DNA of 64,000 nt from Balanoglossus misakiensis (GCA_040954595.2 CM082580.2:13640001-13704000); one strand, 5' to 3'; counted from the first letter of the stretch, positions 22,101 through 36,250 are shown. Translations and numbers: made by a program. The notes: generated from the letters alone by a model not told the origin.

Positions 22101-24168
22101 AACATACCAAGAGAAATCTGATAAATAAGCAGTCTTTCAAGTAGGCATAAATGTCTTTTAATTACCTTGATGTGAATTTCATAGTGTGAACAGAACATTC
22201 TACGATATCTGAGAACCACAGTGTCTGTCAAGAGAGTGCCAACTGCCGTGTCATTGGAAACAAAGTGAACCCGAGCTTTCTGACCACTCTGTAGTTTGTA
22301 CTGTTCCAATTCTAATGACACTTTCAAACCTGTGAAAATAAAAGGTCAGGTTGCAGCAAATGGTGATTGGTAACATTGACAGTAAAGTGAAACCTGCTAC
22401 ATGAGAGTTTTGTTCAAGTTGTCAAGCTGCATTGAGTTTGAGTGCATTTGTCAAAACTGTAAATAAATCTGACCAAATTGTAAAGTCAGTTACTTTTGAC
22501 CACGTCTGGTATATTTGGTCTCATGTTAGTTTCCTACATAACTGCAGCAAAAAATCTCAGCCTTAGAACTTACCAATTCTGCCTGGTACGGCTGTTCCTT
22601 TGTATTCCAAACACACCAATGCTCTGATGCAATTAGCAGGTTTGTTGTTGTAGACACACTGTGTGGTATTTAGACTGATCTGATCTGGAGTGATATGCAA
22701 CCTAGCATGTACATCTATCACTGGTCGTGTTCTGTTGAGAGCAATGTTCAAATTATATACATGTACATCATGGATAATTAATTATCCATCAAGAAAAGTT
22801 ATTTGTAATGTCTAGAATTTAATGAAGTTTATGAATTTAGCCATGCTTAGTAAACTTGAGAGTAGCTCTTGTAATGTCTAGAATTGTTTTTCCATTGAGG
22901 ATTATTTTGACGATTGAGGTAGGGGTGACATACTTAAAAAGAACAGCAGTATTGCTGAGATAAGCTCCAACTGCAATATCTTGATATGCATTGCCATCTA
23001 AGTCTAGTCCCCCTGATAATGATATTCCAAATGACTGGATCCCAGGAGCAACGGTTTCACCTCTGATGGCCTGGATGAAGAAATATTGAAAATCAAAATT
23101 GTTTATAAATATTTGCTAGTGAAATTTTACTGTACAGACAGCAATTCTACAATAAAGAGTTTGTGCAAGTATCTGTAAGAATGATAATATTAAAGACACC
23201 CTTTATTCACCTGTATATAGTCGCTCGAAATACCAGAAGATGTTCCGTGATAAATGTACACAACTCCCGATCCCTCATATGGAGCACCAATGGCAACATC
23301 TGTGAACAGCAAATCAGTCAAAATAGAGAAACTCAATTCTTTCAGTAGCCATACACAAGAAGCATGCATAGCTTCAGCTCAGAAAAAAAAGGATTTTTTA
23401 CGCCCCAGTTACACACTCAGTAGTCATTCATTTTGCTCTGATTAATTTCAGAAATAGTTCTATTTCTTTTCCAATTTTGACCGTTCAACTGACCTCTATA
23501 ACCGTCCATATTGATGTCACCTATACTTGCAATGGAACTTCCAAATCTTGCATTTGGTGCGTTTGATCCATGTAAGAGAAATGGAGTTTGTTGTAAAACA
23601 CTCTGCGAATGAAAAGAAAGAATGTTTTTCTTTGATTAAGTTATAACATATGTATTCTGATATTTTTATGCTTATAATAAAAATGAATTGTTTTGTTGTG
23701 TTTTTTTGTTTGTTTGATGAACAACAACTCACCTGGCCATAGTTGATATAGACATACACTCTTCCTTCATCAACTGTGGTTGCATAAAGTGGTGCCCCAA
23801 CTAGCAAATCTGAAAGACCATCACTGTTTAGATCCACAACACATATGGAACCGCCATAGTAAGAACCCATCTGGAAATAGATAATAGATGTCCAGGATTA
23901 AACAGTACTAGTGACTCAAATTCAGCAATATTGTGTCACAGATAACTTTACTGGTGGCTGTGGATGCGTGGTACATGAATATGTTTAAACAGGTAAGTAA
24001 AGAAAACTGCAGTGCTATAAAATACCTGGTCCCCAGTTTGTTCTTCAAGGACTTCAAAGTTGTCCATCTCAAAGATGAAGACAGCACCAGTCTGGTACGC
24101 CCTGGGAGCTCCTGTCACACCTTCTCGTGTATTGGCTGAAGAAAAGTGACCGGAACTCATAGAATAGC
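18849..24168 (-). CDS. Integrin alpha subunit, 3' three-quarters (17 exons), alpha4/9-like
   Basis: Exons in coding order: 24168-24026, 23870-23733, 23602-23494, 23299-23211, 23070-22934, 22731-22574, 22329-22166, 22031-21894, 21679-21600, 21441-21294, 21191-21093, 20999-20836, 20666-20558, 20405-20298, 20149-20027, 19582-19475 and 19154-18849. All phases join to about 773 residues. It enters mid-propeller (GYSMSSGHFSS, then GAPR) and shows FG-GAP repeats with calcium motifs DLNSDGLSD, DINMDGYRD and a weaker DLDGNAYQD. Cysteine-bearing thigh and calf domains follow, then a membrane span (ALSACVGFLALAISVVIL), the juxtamembrane motif WKLGFFRRR and a tail of about 50 residues ending NEPFF. Integrin alpha pairs with a beta subunit for adhesion and signalling; GFFRR is the membrane-proximal clasp. 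The propeller wording and GFFRRR tail look closest to vertebrate alpha4/alpha9 (my recollection, not a search). The signal peptide and first blades, perhaps 230-260 residues, are absent because satellite DNA starts just upstream. Confidence 0.9.
23211..24168 (-). other. Integrin beta-propeller exons (FG-GAP repeats)
   Basis: Four exons carry at least two clear FG-GAP blades with calcium loops: SICVVDLNSDGLSDLLVGAP, and SIASIGDINMDGYR joined across an intron to DVAIGAPYEGSG. Splicing at 23494/23299 falls inside the second calcium loop, joining G and AT to make Asp. The next exon (23070-22934) carries a further, weaker blade. Confidence 0.88.
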
Positions 24169-24174
24169 CTGTAA

Positions 24175-24540
24175 TAAATTGTCATTTTCGGATGATTTTC
24201 ATGAGCTATAACCCATGGTTTTTTCGAAAAAATGTAGAAATTTTGAAAATTAGCAAAGTCGAAAAATTGTCATTTCTGGGCGATTTTCATGAGCTATAAC
24301 CCATTTTTTTTCAAAAATCGACGAAATTTTGAAAATTCGCAAAGTCGAAAAATTCTCATTTTTTGATGATTTTCCTGAGCTATAACCCATGGTTTTTGCA
24401 AGAATCGACGAAATTTTGAAAATTCGCAAAGTCGAAAAATTGTCATTTTTTTATGATTTTCCTGAGCTATAATTCATGGTTTTTGCAAGAATCGACGAAA
24501 TTTTGAAAATTCGCAAAGTCGAAAAATTGTCATTTTTTGA
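24175..24540. repeat. Divergent edge monomers of the satellite
   Basis: Four monomers at the array edge differ clearly from the core. Examples are ATGTAG in place of ATGACC, TTAGCAAAG in place of TTCGCAAAG, and two copies with CATGGTTTTTGCAAGAATC. The anchor GAGCTATAA falls at 24203, 24291, 24377, 24464 and 24551, that is 88, 86, 87 and 87 bp. From about 24541 on the monomers are near-uniform. Divergent edges are expected when unequal exchange homogenises the interior of an array. Confidence 0.85.
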
Positions 24541-26839
24541 TGATTTTCCTGAGCTATAACCCATGATTTTTTCAAAAAATGACCAAATTTTGAAAATTCG
24601 CAAAGTCGAAAAATCTTCGATTTTTGACGATTTTCCTGAGCTATAACCCATGATTTTTTCAAAAAATGACCAAATTTTGAAAATTCGCAAAGTCGAAAAA
24701 TCTTCGATTTTTGACGATTTTCCTGAGCTATAACCCATGATTTTTTCAAAAAATGACCAAATTTTGAAAACTCGCAAAGACGAAAAATCTTCGATTTTTG
24801 ACGATTTTCCTGAGCTATAACCCATGATTTTTTCAAAAAATGAGCAAATTTTGAAAATTCGCAAAGTCCAAAACTCTTCGATTTTTGACGATTTTCCTGA
24901 GCTATAACCCATGATTTTTTCAAAAAATGAGCAAATTTTGAAAATTCGCAAAGTCCAAAAATCTTCGATTTTTGACGATTTTCCTGAGCTATAACCCATG
25001 ATTTTTTCAAAAAATGACCAAATTTTGAAATTTCGCAAAGACGAAAAATCTTCGATTTTTGACGATTTTCCTGAGCTATAACCCATGATTTTTCCAAAAA
25101 ATGACCAAATTTTGAAAACTCGCAAAGTCCAAAAATCTTCGATTTTTGACGATTTTCCTGAGCTATAACCCATGATTTTTTCAAAAAATGAGCAAATTTT
25201 GAAAACTCGCAAAGTCCAAAAATCTTCGATTTTTGACGATTTTCCTGAGCTATAACCCATGATTTTTTCAAAAAATGAGCAAATTTTGAAAACTCGCAAA
25301 GTCCAAAAATCTTCGATTTTTGACGATTTTCCTGAGCTATAACCCATGATTTTTTCAAAAAATGAGCAAATTTTGAAAACTCGCAAAGTCCAAAAATCTT
25401 CGATTTTTGACGATTTTCCTGAGCTATAACCCATGATTTTTTCAAAAAATGAGCAAATTTTGAAAATTCGCAAAGTCCAAAAATCTTCGATTTTTGACGA
25501 TTTTCCTGAGCTATAACCCATGATTTTTTCAAAAAATGAGCAAATTTTGAAAATTCGCAAAGTCCAAAAATCTTCGATTTTTGACGATTTTCCTGAGCTA
25601 TAACCCATGATTTTTTTCAAAAAATGAACAAATTTTGAAAATTCGCAAAGTCCAAAAATCTTCGATTTTTGACGATTTTCCTGAGCTATAACCCATGATT
25701 TTTTCAAAAAATGAGCAAATTTTGAAAATTCGCAAAGTCCAAAAATCTTCGATTTTTGACGATTTTCCTGAGCTATAACCCATGATTTTTTCAAAAAATG
25801 ACCAAATTTTGAAATTTCGCAAAGACGAAAAATCTTCGATTTTTGACGATTTTCCTGAGCTATAACCCATGATTTTTCCAAAAAATGACCAAATTTTGAA
25901 AACTCGCAAAGTCGAAAAATCTTCGATTTTTGACGATTTTCCTGAGCTATAACCCATGATTTTTTTCAAAAAATGAGCAAATTTTGAAAACTCGCAAAGT
26001 CCAAAAATCTTCGATATTTGACGATTTTCCTGAGCTATAACCCATGATTTTTTCAAAAAATGAGCAAATTTTGAAAACTCGCAAAGTCCAAAAATCTTCG
26101 ATTTTTGACGATTTTCCTGAGCTATAACCCATGATTTTTTCAAAAAATGAGCAAATTTTGAAAACTCGCAAAGTCCAAAAATCTTCGATTTTTGACGATT
26201 TTCCTGAGCTATAACCCATGATTTTTTCAAAAAATGAGCAAATTTTGAAAATTCGCAAAGTCCAAAAATCTTCGATTTTTGACGATTTTCCTGAGCTATA
26301 ACCCATGATTTTTTCAAAAAATGAGCAAATTTTGAAAATTCGCAAAGTCCAAAAATCTTCGATTTTTGACGATTTTCCTGAGCTATAACCCATGATTTTT
26401 TCAAAAAATGAGCAAATTTTGAAAATTCGCAAAGTCCAAAAATCTTCGATTTTTGACGATTTTCCTGAGCTATAACCCATGATTTTTTCAAAAAATGACC
26501 AAATTTTGAAAATTCGCAAAGTCGAAAAATCTTCGATTTTTGACGATTTTCCTGAGCTATAACCCATGATTTTTTCAAAAAATGACCAAATTTTGAAAAT
26601 TCGCAAAGTCGAAAAATCTTCGATTTTTGACGATTTTCCTGAGCTATAACCCATGATTTTTTCAAAAAATGACCAAATTTTGAAAACTCGCAAAGTCGAA
26701 AAATCTTCGATTTTTGACGATTTTCCTGAGCTATAACCCATGATTTTTTCAAAAAATGACAAAATTTTGAAATTTCGCAAAGTCGAAAAATCTTCGATTT
26801 TTGACGATTTTCCTGAGCTATAACCCATGATTTTTTCAA

Positions 26840-29800
26840 AAAATGAGCAAATTTTAAAAATTCGCAAAGTCCAAAACTCTTCGATTTTTGACGATTTTCC
26901 TGAGCTATAACCCATGATTTTTTCAAAAAATGAGCAAATTTTGAAAATTCGCAAAGTCCAAAAATCTTCGATTTTTGACGATTTTCCTGAGCTATAACCC
27001 ATGATTTTTTCAAAAAATGACCAAATTTTGAAATTTCGCAAAGACGAAAAATCTTCGATTTTTGACGATTTTCCTGAGCTATAACCCATGATTTTTTCAA
27101 AAAATGACCAAATTTTGAAAACTCGCAAAGTCGAAAAATCTTCGATTTTTGACGATTTTCCTGAGCTATAACCCATGATTTTTTCAAAAAATGACCAAAT
27201 TTTGAAAACTCGCAAAGTCGAAAAATCTTCGATTTTTGACGATTTTCCTGAGCTATAACCCATGATTTTTTCAAAAAATGAGCAAATTTTGAAAACTCGC
27301 AAAGTCGAAAAATCTTCGATTTTTGACGATTTTCCTGAGCTATAACCCATGATTTTTTCAAAAAATGAGCAAATTTTGAAAACTCGCAAAGTCCAAAAAT
27401 CTTCGATTTTTGACGATTTTCCTGAGCTATAACCCATGATTTTTTCAAAAAATGAGCAAATTTTGAAAATTCGCAAAGTCCAAAAATCTTCGATTTTTGA
27501 CGATTTTCCTGAGCTATAACCCATGATTTTTTCAAAAAATGAGCAAATTTTGAAAATTCGCAAAGTCCAAAAATCTTCGATTTTTGACGATTTTCCTGAG
27601 CTATAACCCATGATTTTTTCAAAAAATGAGCAAATTTTGAAAATTCGCAAAGTCCAAAAATCTTCGATTTTTGACGATTTTCCTGAGCTATAACCCATGA
27701 TTTTTTCAAAAAATGACCAAATTTAGAAATTTCGCAAAGACGAAAAATCTTCGATTTTTGACGATTTTCCTGAGCTATAACCCATGATTTTTTCAAAAAA
27801 TGACCAAATTTTGAAAATTCGCAAAGTCGAAAAATCTTCGATTTTTGACGATTTTCCTGAGCTATAAACCATGATTTTTTCAAAAAATGACCAAATTTTG
27901 AAAATTCGCAAAGTCGAAAAATCTTCGATTTTTGACGATTTTCCTGAGCTATAACCCATGATTTTTTCAAAAAATGACCAAATTTTGAAAACTCGCAAAG
28001 ACGAAAAATCTTCGATTTTTGACGATTTTCCTGAGCTATAACCCATGATTTTTTCAAAAAATGACCAAATTTTGAAAACTCGCAAAGACGAAAAATCTTC
28101 GATTTTTGACGATTTTCCTGAGCTATAACCCATGATTTTTTTCAAAAAATGAGCAAATTTTGAAAATTCGCAAAGTCCAAAAATCTTCGATTTTTGACGA
28201 TTTTCCTGAGCTATAACCCATGATTTTTTCAAAAAATGACCAAATTTTGAAAATTCGCAAAGTCGAAAAATCTTCGATTTTTGACGATTTTCCTGAGCTA
28301 TAACCCATGATTTTTTCAAAAAATGAGCAAATTTTGAAATTTCGCAAAGTCGAAAAATCTTCGATTTTTGACGATTTTCCTGAGCTATAACCCATGATTT
28401 TTTCAAAAAATGACCAAATTTTGAAAATTCGCAAAGTCCAAAAATCTTCGATTTTTGACGATTTTCCTGAGCTATAACCCATGATTTTTTCAAAAAATGA
28501 GCAAATTTTGAAAATTCGCAAAGTCCAAAAATCTTCGATTTTTGACGATTTTCCTGAGCTATAACCCATGATTTTTTCAAAAAATGACCAAATTTTGAAA
28601 ACTCGCAAAGTCGAAAAATCTTCGATTTTTGACGATTTTCCTGAGCTATAACCCATGATTTTTTTCAAAAAATGACCAAATTTTGAAAACTCGCAAAGTC
28701 GAAAAATCTTCGATTTTTGACGATTTTCCTGAGCTATAACCATGATTTTTTTCAAAAAATGACCAAATTTTGAAAACTCGCAAAGTCGAAAAATCTTCGA
28801 TTTTTGACGATTTTCCTGAGCTATAACCCATGATTTTTTCAAAAAATGACCAAATTTTGAAAATTCGCAAAGTCGAAAAATCTTCGATTTTTGACGATTT
28901 TCCTGAGCTATAACCCATGATTTTTTCAAAAAATTACCAAATTTTGAAAACTCGCAAAGACGAAAAATCTTCGATTTTTGACGATTTTCCTGAGCTATAA
29001 CCCATGATTTTTTTCAAAAAATTACCAAATTTTGAAAATTCGCAAAGTCCAAAAATCTTCGATTTTTGACGATTTTCCTGAGCTATAACCCATGATTTTT
29101 TCAAAAAATGACCAAATTTTGAAAATTCGCAAAGTCCAAAAATCTTCGATTTTTGACGATTTTCCTGAGCTATAACCCATGATTTTTTCAAAAAATGACC
29201 AAATTTTGAAAACTCGCAAAGTCCAAAAATCTTCGATTTTTGACGATTTTCCTGAACTATAACCCATGATTTTTTCAAAAAATGAGCAAATTTTGAAAAC
29301 TCGCAAAGTCCAAAAATCTTCGATTTTTGACGATTTTCCTGAGCTATAACCCATGATTTTTTCAAAAAATGACCAAATTTTGAAAACTCGCAAAGTCCAA
29401 AAATCTTCGATTTTTGACGATTTTCCTGAGCTATAACCCATGATTTTTTCAAAAAATGACCAAATTTTGAAAACTCGCAAAGTCCAAAAATCTTCGATTT
29501 TTGACGATTTTCCTGAGCTATAACCCATGATTTTTTCAAAAAATGAGCAAATTTTGAAAATTCGCAAAGTCCAAAAATCTTCGATTTTTGACGATTTTCC
29601 TGAGCTATAACCCATGATTTTTTCAAAAAATGAGCAAATTTTGAAAATTCGCAAAGTCCAAAAATCTTCGATTTTTGACGATTTTCCTGAGCTATAACCC
29701 ATGATTTTTTCAAAAAATGAGCAAATTTTGAAAATTCGCAAAGTCCAAAAATCTTCGATTTTTGACGATTTTCCTGAGCTATAACCCATGATTTTTTCAA

Positions 29801-31400
29801 AAAATGAGCAAATTTTGAAAATTCGCAAAGTCCAAAAATCTTCGATTTTTGACGATTTTCCTGAGCTATAACCCATGATTTTTTCAAAAAATGACCAAAT
29901 TTTGAAAATTCGCAAAGTCCAAAAATCTTCGATTTTTGACGATTTTCCTGAGCTATAACCCATGATTTTTTCAAAAAATGACCATATTTTGAAATTTCGC
30001 AAAGACGAAAAATCTTCGATTTTTGACGATTTTCCTCAGCTATAACCCATGATTTTTTCAAAAAATGACCAAATTTTGAAAATTCGCAAAGTCGAAAAAT
30101 CTTCGATTTTTGACGATTTTCCTGAGCTATAACCCATGATTTTTTCAAAAAATGACCAAATTTTGAAAATTCGCAAAGTCGAAAAATCTTCGATTTTTGA
30201 CGATTTTCCTGAGCTATAACCCACGATTTTTTCAAAAAATGACCAAATTTTGAAAACTCGGAAAGTCGAAAAATCTTCGATTTTTGACGATTTTCCTGAG
30301 CTATAACCCATGATTTTTTCAAAAAATGACCAAATTTTGAAAATTCGCAAAGTCCAAAAATCTTCGATTTTTGACGATTTTCCTGAGCTATAACCCATGA
30401 TTTTTTCAAAAAATGAGCAAATTTTGAAAACTCGCAAAGTCCAAAAATCTTCGATTTTTGACGATTTTCCTGAGCTATAACCCATGATTTTTTCAAAAAA
30501 TGAGCAAATTTTGAAAACTCGCAAAGTCCAAAAATCTTCGATTTTTGACGATTTTCCTGAGCTATAACCCATGATTTTTTCAAAAAATGAGCAAATTTTG
30601 AAAATTCGCAAAGTCCAAAAATCTTCGATTTTTGACGATTTTCCTGAGCTATAACCCATGATTTTTTCAAAAAATGAGCAAATTTTGAAAATTCGCAAAG
30701 TCCAAAAATCTTCGATTTTTGACGATTTTCCTGAGCTATAACCCATGATTTTTTCAAAAAATGAGCAAATTTTGAAAATTCGCAAAGTCCAAAAATCTTC
30801 GATTTTTGACGATTTTCCTGAGCTATAACCCATGATTTTTTCAAAAAATGAGCAAATTTTGAAAATTCGCAAAGTCCAAAAATCTTCGATTTTTGACGAT
30901 TTTCCTGAGCTATAACCCATGATTTTTTCAAAAAATGACCAAATTTTGAAATTTCGCAAAGACGAAAAATCTTCGATTTTTGACGATTTTCCTGAGCTAT
31001 AACCCATGATTTTTTCAAAAAATGACCAAATTTTGAAAATTCGCAAAGTCGAAAAATCTTCGATTTTTGACGATTTTCCTGAGCTATAAACCATGATTTT
31101 TTCAAAAAATGACCAAATTTTGAAAATTCGCAAAGTCGAAAAATCTTCGATTTTTGACGATTTTCCTGAGCTATAACCCATGATTTTTTCAAAAAATGAC
31201 CAAATTTTGAAAACTCGCAAAGACGAAAAATCTTCGATTTTTGACGATTTTCCTGAGCTATAACCCATGATTTTTTCAAAAAATGAGCAAATTTTGAAAA
31301 TTCGCAAAGTCCAAAAATCTTCGATTTTTGACGATTTTCCTGAGCTATAACCCATGATTTTTTCAAAAAATGACCAAATTATGAAAACTCGCAAAGTCGA
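26840..31400. repeat. Segment duplicated about 10.2-10.3 kb to the right
   Basis: Rare single-monomer variants recur at a fixed distance. ATTTTAAAAA appears at about 26851 and again 10187 bases on. GAGCTATAAACC is at 27859 and 38133 (10274) and at 31081 and 41353 (10272). CCACGATTT is at 30221 and 40493 (10272). ACCATATTTT is at 29981 and 40253 (10272). The change from 10187 to 10274 equals one 87-bp unit. This supports duplication of a block of at least 4.2 kb followed by one monomer gain. Confidence 0.8.
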
Positions 31401-32499
31401 AAAATCTTCGATTTTTGACGATTTTCCTGAGCTATAACCCATGATTTTTTCAAAAAATGACCAAATTTTGAAAACTCGCAAAGTCGAAAAATCTTCGATT
31501 TTTGACGATTTTCCTGAGCTATAACCCATGATTTTTTCAAAAAATGACCAAATTTTGAAAACTCGCAAAGTCGAAAAATCTTCGATTTTTGACGATTTTC
31601 CTGAGCTATAACCCATGATTTTTTCAAAAAATTACCAAATTTTGAAAATTCGCAAAGTCGAAAAATCTTCGATTTTTGACGATTTTCCTGAGCTATAACC
31701 CATGATTTTTTCAAAAAATTACCAAATTTTGAAAACTCGCAAAGTCGAAAAATCTTCGATTTTTGACGATTTTCCTGAGCTATAACCCATGATTTTTTCA
31801 AAAAATTACCAAATTTTGAAAATACGCAAAGACGAAAAATCTTCGATTTTTGACGATTTTCCTGAGCTATAACCCATGATTTTTTTCAAAAAATTACCAA
31901 ATTTTGAAAATTCGCAAAGTCCAAAAATCTTCGATTTTTGACGATTTTCCTGAGCTATAACCCATGATTTTTTCAAAAAATGACCAAATTTTGAAAATTC
32001 GCAAAGTCCAAAAATCTTCGATTTTTGACGATTTTCCTGAGCTATAACCCATGATTTTTTCAAAAAATGACCAAATTTTGAAAACTCGCAAAGTCCAAAA
32101 ATCTTCGATTTTTGACGATTTTCCTGAGCTATAACCCATGATTTTTTCAAAAAATGAGCAAATTTTGAAAACTCGCAAAGTCCAAAAATCTTCGATTTTT
32201 GACGATTTTCCTGAGCTATAACCCATGATTTTTTCAAAAAATGAGCAAATTTTGAAAATTCGCAAAGTCCAAAAATCTTCGATTTTTGACGATTTTCCTG
32301 AGCTATAACCCATGATTTTTTCAAAAAATGAGCAAATTTTGAAAATTCGCAAAGTCCAAAAATCTTCGATTTTTGACGATTTTCCTGAGCTATAACCCAT
32401 GATTTTTTCAAAAAATGAGCAAATTTTGAAAATTCGCAAAGTCCAAAAATCTTCGATTTTTGACGATTTTCCTGAGCTATAACCCATGATTTTTTCAAA

Positions 32500-35400
32500 A
32501 AATGACCATATTTTGAAATTTCGCAAAGACGAAAAATCTTCGATTTTTGACGATTTTCCTCAGCTATAACCCATGATTTTTTCAAAAAATGACCAAATTT
32601 TGAAAATTCACAAAGTCGAAAAATCTTCGATTTTTGACGATTTTCCTGAGCTATAACCCATGATTTTTTCAAAAAATGACCAAATTTTGAAAATTCGCAA
32701 AGTCGAAAAATCTTCGATTTTTGACGATTTTCCTGAGCTATAACCCATGATTTTTTCAAAAAATGACCAAATTTTGAAAACTCGGAAAGTCGAAAAATCT
32801 TCGATTTTTGACGATTTTCCTGAGCTATAACCCATGATTTTTTCAAAAAATGACCAAATTTTGAAAACTCGGAAAGTCGAAAAATCTTCGATTTTTGACG
32901 ATTTTCCTGAGCTATAACCCATGATTTTTTCAAAAAATGACCAAATTTTGAAAACTCGCAAAGTCGAAAAATCTTCGATTTTTGACGATTTTCCTGAGCT
33001 ATAACCCATGATTTTTTCAAAAAATGACCAAATTTTGAAAACTCGCAAAGTCGAAAAATCTTCGATTTTTGACGATTTTCCTGAGCTATAACCCATGATT
33101 TTTTCAAAAAATGACCAAATTTTGAAAACTCGCAAAGTCGAAAAATCTTCGATTTTTGACGATTTTCCTGAGCTATAACCCATGATTTTTTCAAAAAATG
33201 ACCAAATTTTGAAAACTCGCAAAGTCGAAAAATCTTCGATTTTTGACGATTTTCCTGAGCTATAACCCATGATTTTTTCAAAAAATGACCAAATTTTGAA
33301 AACTCGCAAAGTCGAAAAATCTTCGATTTTTGACGATTTTCCTGAGCTATAACCCATGATTTTTTTCAAAAAATGAGCAAATTTTGAAAATTCGCAAAGT
33401 CGAAAAATCTTCGATTTTTGACGATTTTCCTGAGCTATAACCCATGATTTTTTCAAAAAATGACCAAATTTTGAAAATTCGCAAAGTCCAAAAATCTTCG
33501 ATTTTTGACGATTTTCCTGAGCTATAACCCATGATTTTTTCAAAAAATGACCAAATTTTGAAAATTCGCAAAGTCCAAAAATCTTCGATTTTTGACGATT
33601 TTCCTGAGCTATAACCCATGATTTTTTCAAAAAATGACCAAATTTTGAAAATTCGCAAAGTCGAAAAATCTTCGATTTTTGACGATTTTCCTGAGCTATA
33701 ACCCATGATTTTTTCAAAAAATGAGCAAATTTTGAAAATTCGCAAAGTCCAAAAATCTTCGATTTTTGACGATTTTCCTGAGCTATAACCCATGATTTTT
33801 TCAAAAAATGAGCAAATTTTGAAAATTCGCAAAGTCCAAAAATCTTCGATTTTTGACGATTTTCCTGAGCTATAACCCATGATTTTTTCAAAAAATGATC
33901 AAATTTAGAAATTTCGCAAAGACGAAAAATCTTCGATTTTTGACGATTTTCCTGAGCTATAACCCATGATTTTTTCAAAAAATGACCAAATTTTGAAAAT
34001 TCGCAAAGTCGAAAAATCTTCGATTTTTGACGATTTTCCTGAGCTATAACCCATGATTTTTTCAAAAAATGACAAAATTTTGAAAACTCGCAAAGTCCAA
34101 AAATCTTCGATTTTTGACGATTTTCCTGAGCTATAACCCATGATTTTTTTCAAAAAATGACCAAATTTTGAAAATTCGCAAAGTCCAAAAATCTTCGATT
34201 TTTGACGATTTTCCTGAGCTATAACCCATGATTTTTTTCAAAAAATGACCAAATTTTGAAAATTCGCAAAGTCCAAAAATCTTCGATTTTTGACGATTTT
34301 CCTGAGCTATAACCCATGATTTTTTCAAAAAATGACCAAATTTTGAAATTTCGCAAAGTCGAAAATCTTCGATTTTTGACGATTTTCCTGAGCTATAACC
34401 CATGATTTTTTCAAAAAATGACTAAATTTTGAAAACTCGCAAAGTCGAAAAATCTTCGATTTTTGACGATTTTCCTGAGCTATAACCCATGATTTTTTCA
34501 AAAAATGACCAAATTTTGAAAACTCGCAAAGTCGAAAAATCTTCGATTTTTGACGATTTTCCTGAGCTATAACCCATGATTTTTTCAAAAAATGACCAAA
34601 TTTTGAAAACTCGCAAAGTCGAAAAATCTTCGATTTTTGACGATTTTCCTGAGCTATAACCCATGATTTTTTCAAAAAATGACCAAATTTTGAAAACTCG
34701 CAAAGTCGAAAAATCTTCGATTTTTGACGATTTTCCTGAGCTATAACCCATGATTTTTTCAAAAAATGACCAAATTTTGAAAACTCGCAAAGTCGAAAAA
34801 TCTTCGATTTTTGACGATTTTCCTGAGCTATAACCCATGATTTTTTTCAAAAAATGACCAAATTTTGAAAACTCGCAAAGTCGAAAAATCTTCGATTTTT
34901 GACGATTTTCCTGAGCTATAACCCATGATTTTTTCAAAAAATGACCAAATTTTGAAAACTCGCAAAGTCGAGAAATCTTCGATTTTTGACGATTTTCCTG
35001 AGCTATAACCCATGATTTTTTCAAAAAATGACCAAATTTTGAAAACTCGCAAAGTCGAGAAATCTTCGATTTTTGACGATTTTCCTGAGCTATAACCCAT
35101 GATTTTTTCAAAAAATGAGCAAATTTTGAAAATTCGCAAAGTCCAAAAATCTTCGATTTTTGACGATTTTCCTGAGCTATAACCCATGATTTTTTCAAAA
35201 AATCAGCAAATTTTGAAAATTCGCAAAGTCCAAAAATCTCCGATTTTTGACGATTTTCCTGAGCTATAACCCATGATTTTTTCAAAAAATCAGCAAATTT
35301 TGAAAATTCGCAAAGTCCAAAAATATTCGATTTTTGACGATTTTCCTGAGCTATAACCCATGATTTTTTCAAAAAATCAGCAAATTTTGAAAATTCGCAA

Positions 35401-36250
35401 AGTCCAAAAATCTTCGATTTTTGACGATTTTCCTGAGCTATAACCCATGATTTTTTTCAAAAAATGACCAAATTTTGAAAATTCGCAAAGTCCAAAAATC
35501 TTCGATTTTTGACGATTTTCCTGAGCTATAACCCATGATTTTTTCAAAAAATGACCACATTTTGAAAATTCGCAAAGTCCAAAAATCTTCGATTTTTGAC
35601 GATTTTCCTGAGCTATAACCCATGATTTTTTCAAAAAATGACCACATTTTGAAATTTCGCAAAGACGAAAAATCTTCGATTTTTGACGATTTTCCTGAAC
35701 TATAACCCATGATTTTTTCAAAAAATGAGCAAATTTTGAAAATTCGCAAAGTCCAAAAATCTTCGATTTTTGACGATTTTCCTGAGCTATAACCCATGAT
35801 TTTTTCAAAAAATGAGCAAATTTTGAAAATTCGCAAAGTCCAAAAATCTTCGATTTTTGACGATTTTCCTGAGCTATAACCCATGATTTTTTCAAAAAAT
35901 GAGCAAATTTTGAAAATTCGCAAAGTCCAAAAATCTTCGATTTTTGACGATTTTCCTGAGCTATAACCCATGATTTTTTCAAAAAATGAGCAAATTTTGA
36001 AAATTCGCAAAGTCCAAAAATCTTCGATTTTTGACGATTTTCCTGAGCTATAACCCATGATTTTTTCATAAAATGAGCAAATTTTGAAAATTCGCAAAGT
36101 CCAAAAATCTTCGATTTTTGACGATTTTCCTGAGCTATAACCCATGATTTTTTCATAAAATGAGCAAATTTTGAAAATTCGCAAAGTCCAAAAATCTTCG
36201 ATTTTTGACGATTTTCCTGAGCTATAACCCATGATTTTTTCAAAAAATGA
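32500..36250. repeat. Segment duplicated about 12.1-12.2 kb to the right
   Basis: The ATGATCAAATTTAG monomer is at 33897 and 46088 (12191 apart). The paired CATAAAATGAG monomers are at 36067/36154 and 48172/48259 (12105 apart). The frames at 33905-34153 and 46096-46344 encode the same peptide. The 86-base drift is about one monomer. This block overlaps the range of the 10.27-kb duplication, so the array grew by several large overlapping exchanges. Confidence 0.7.
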
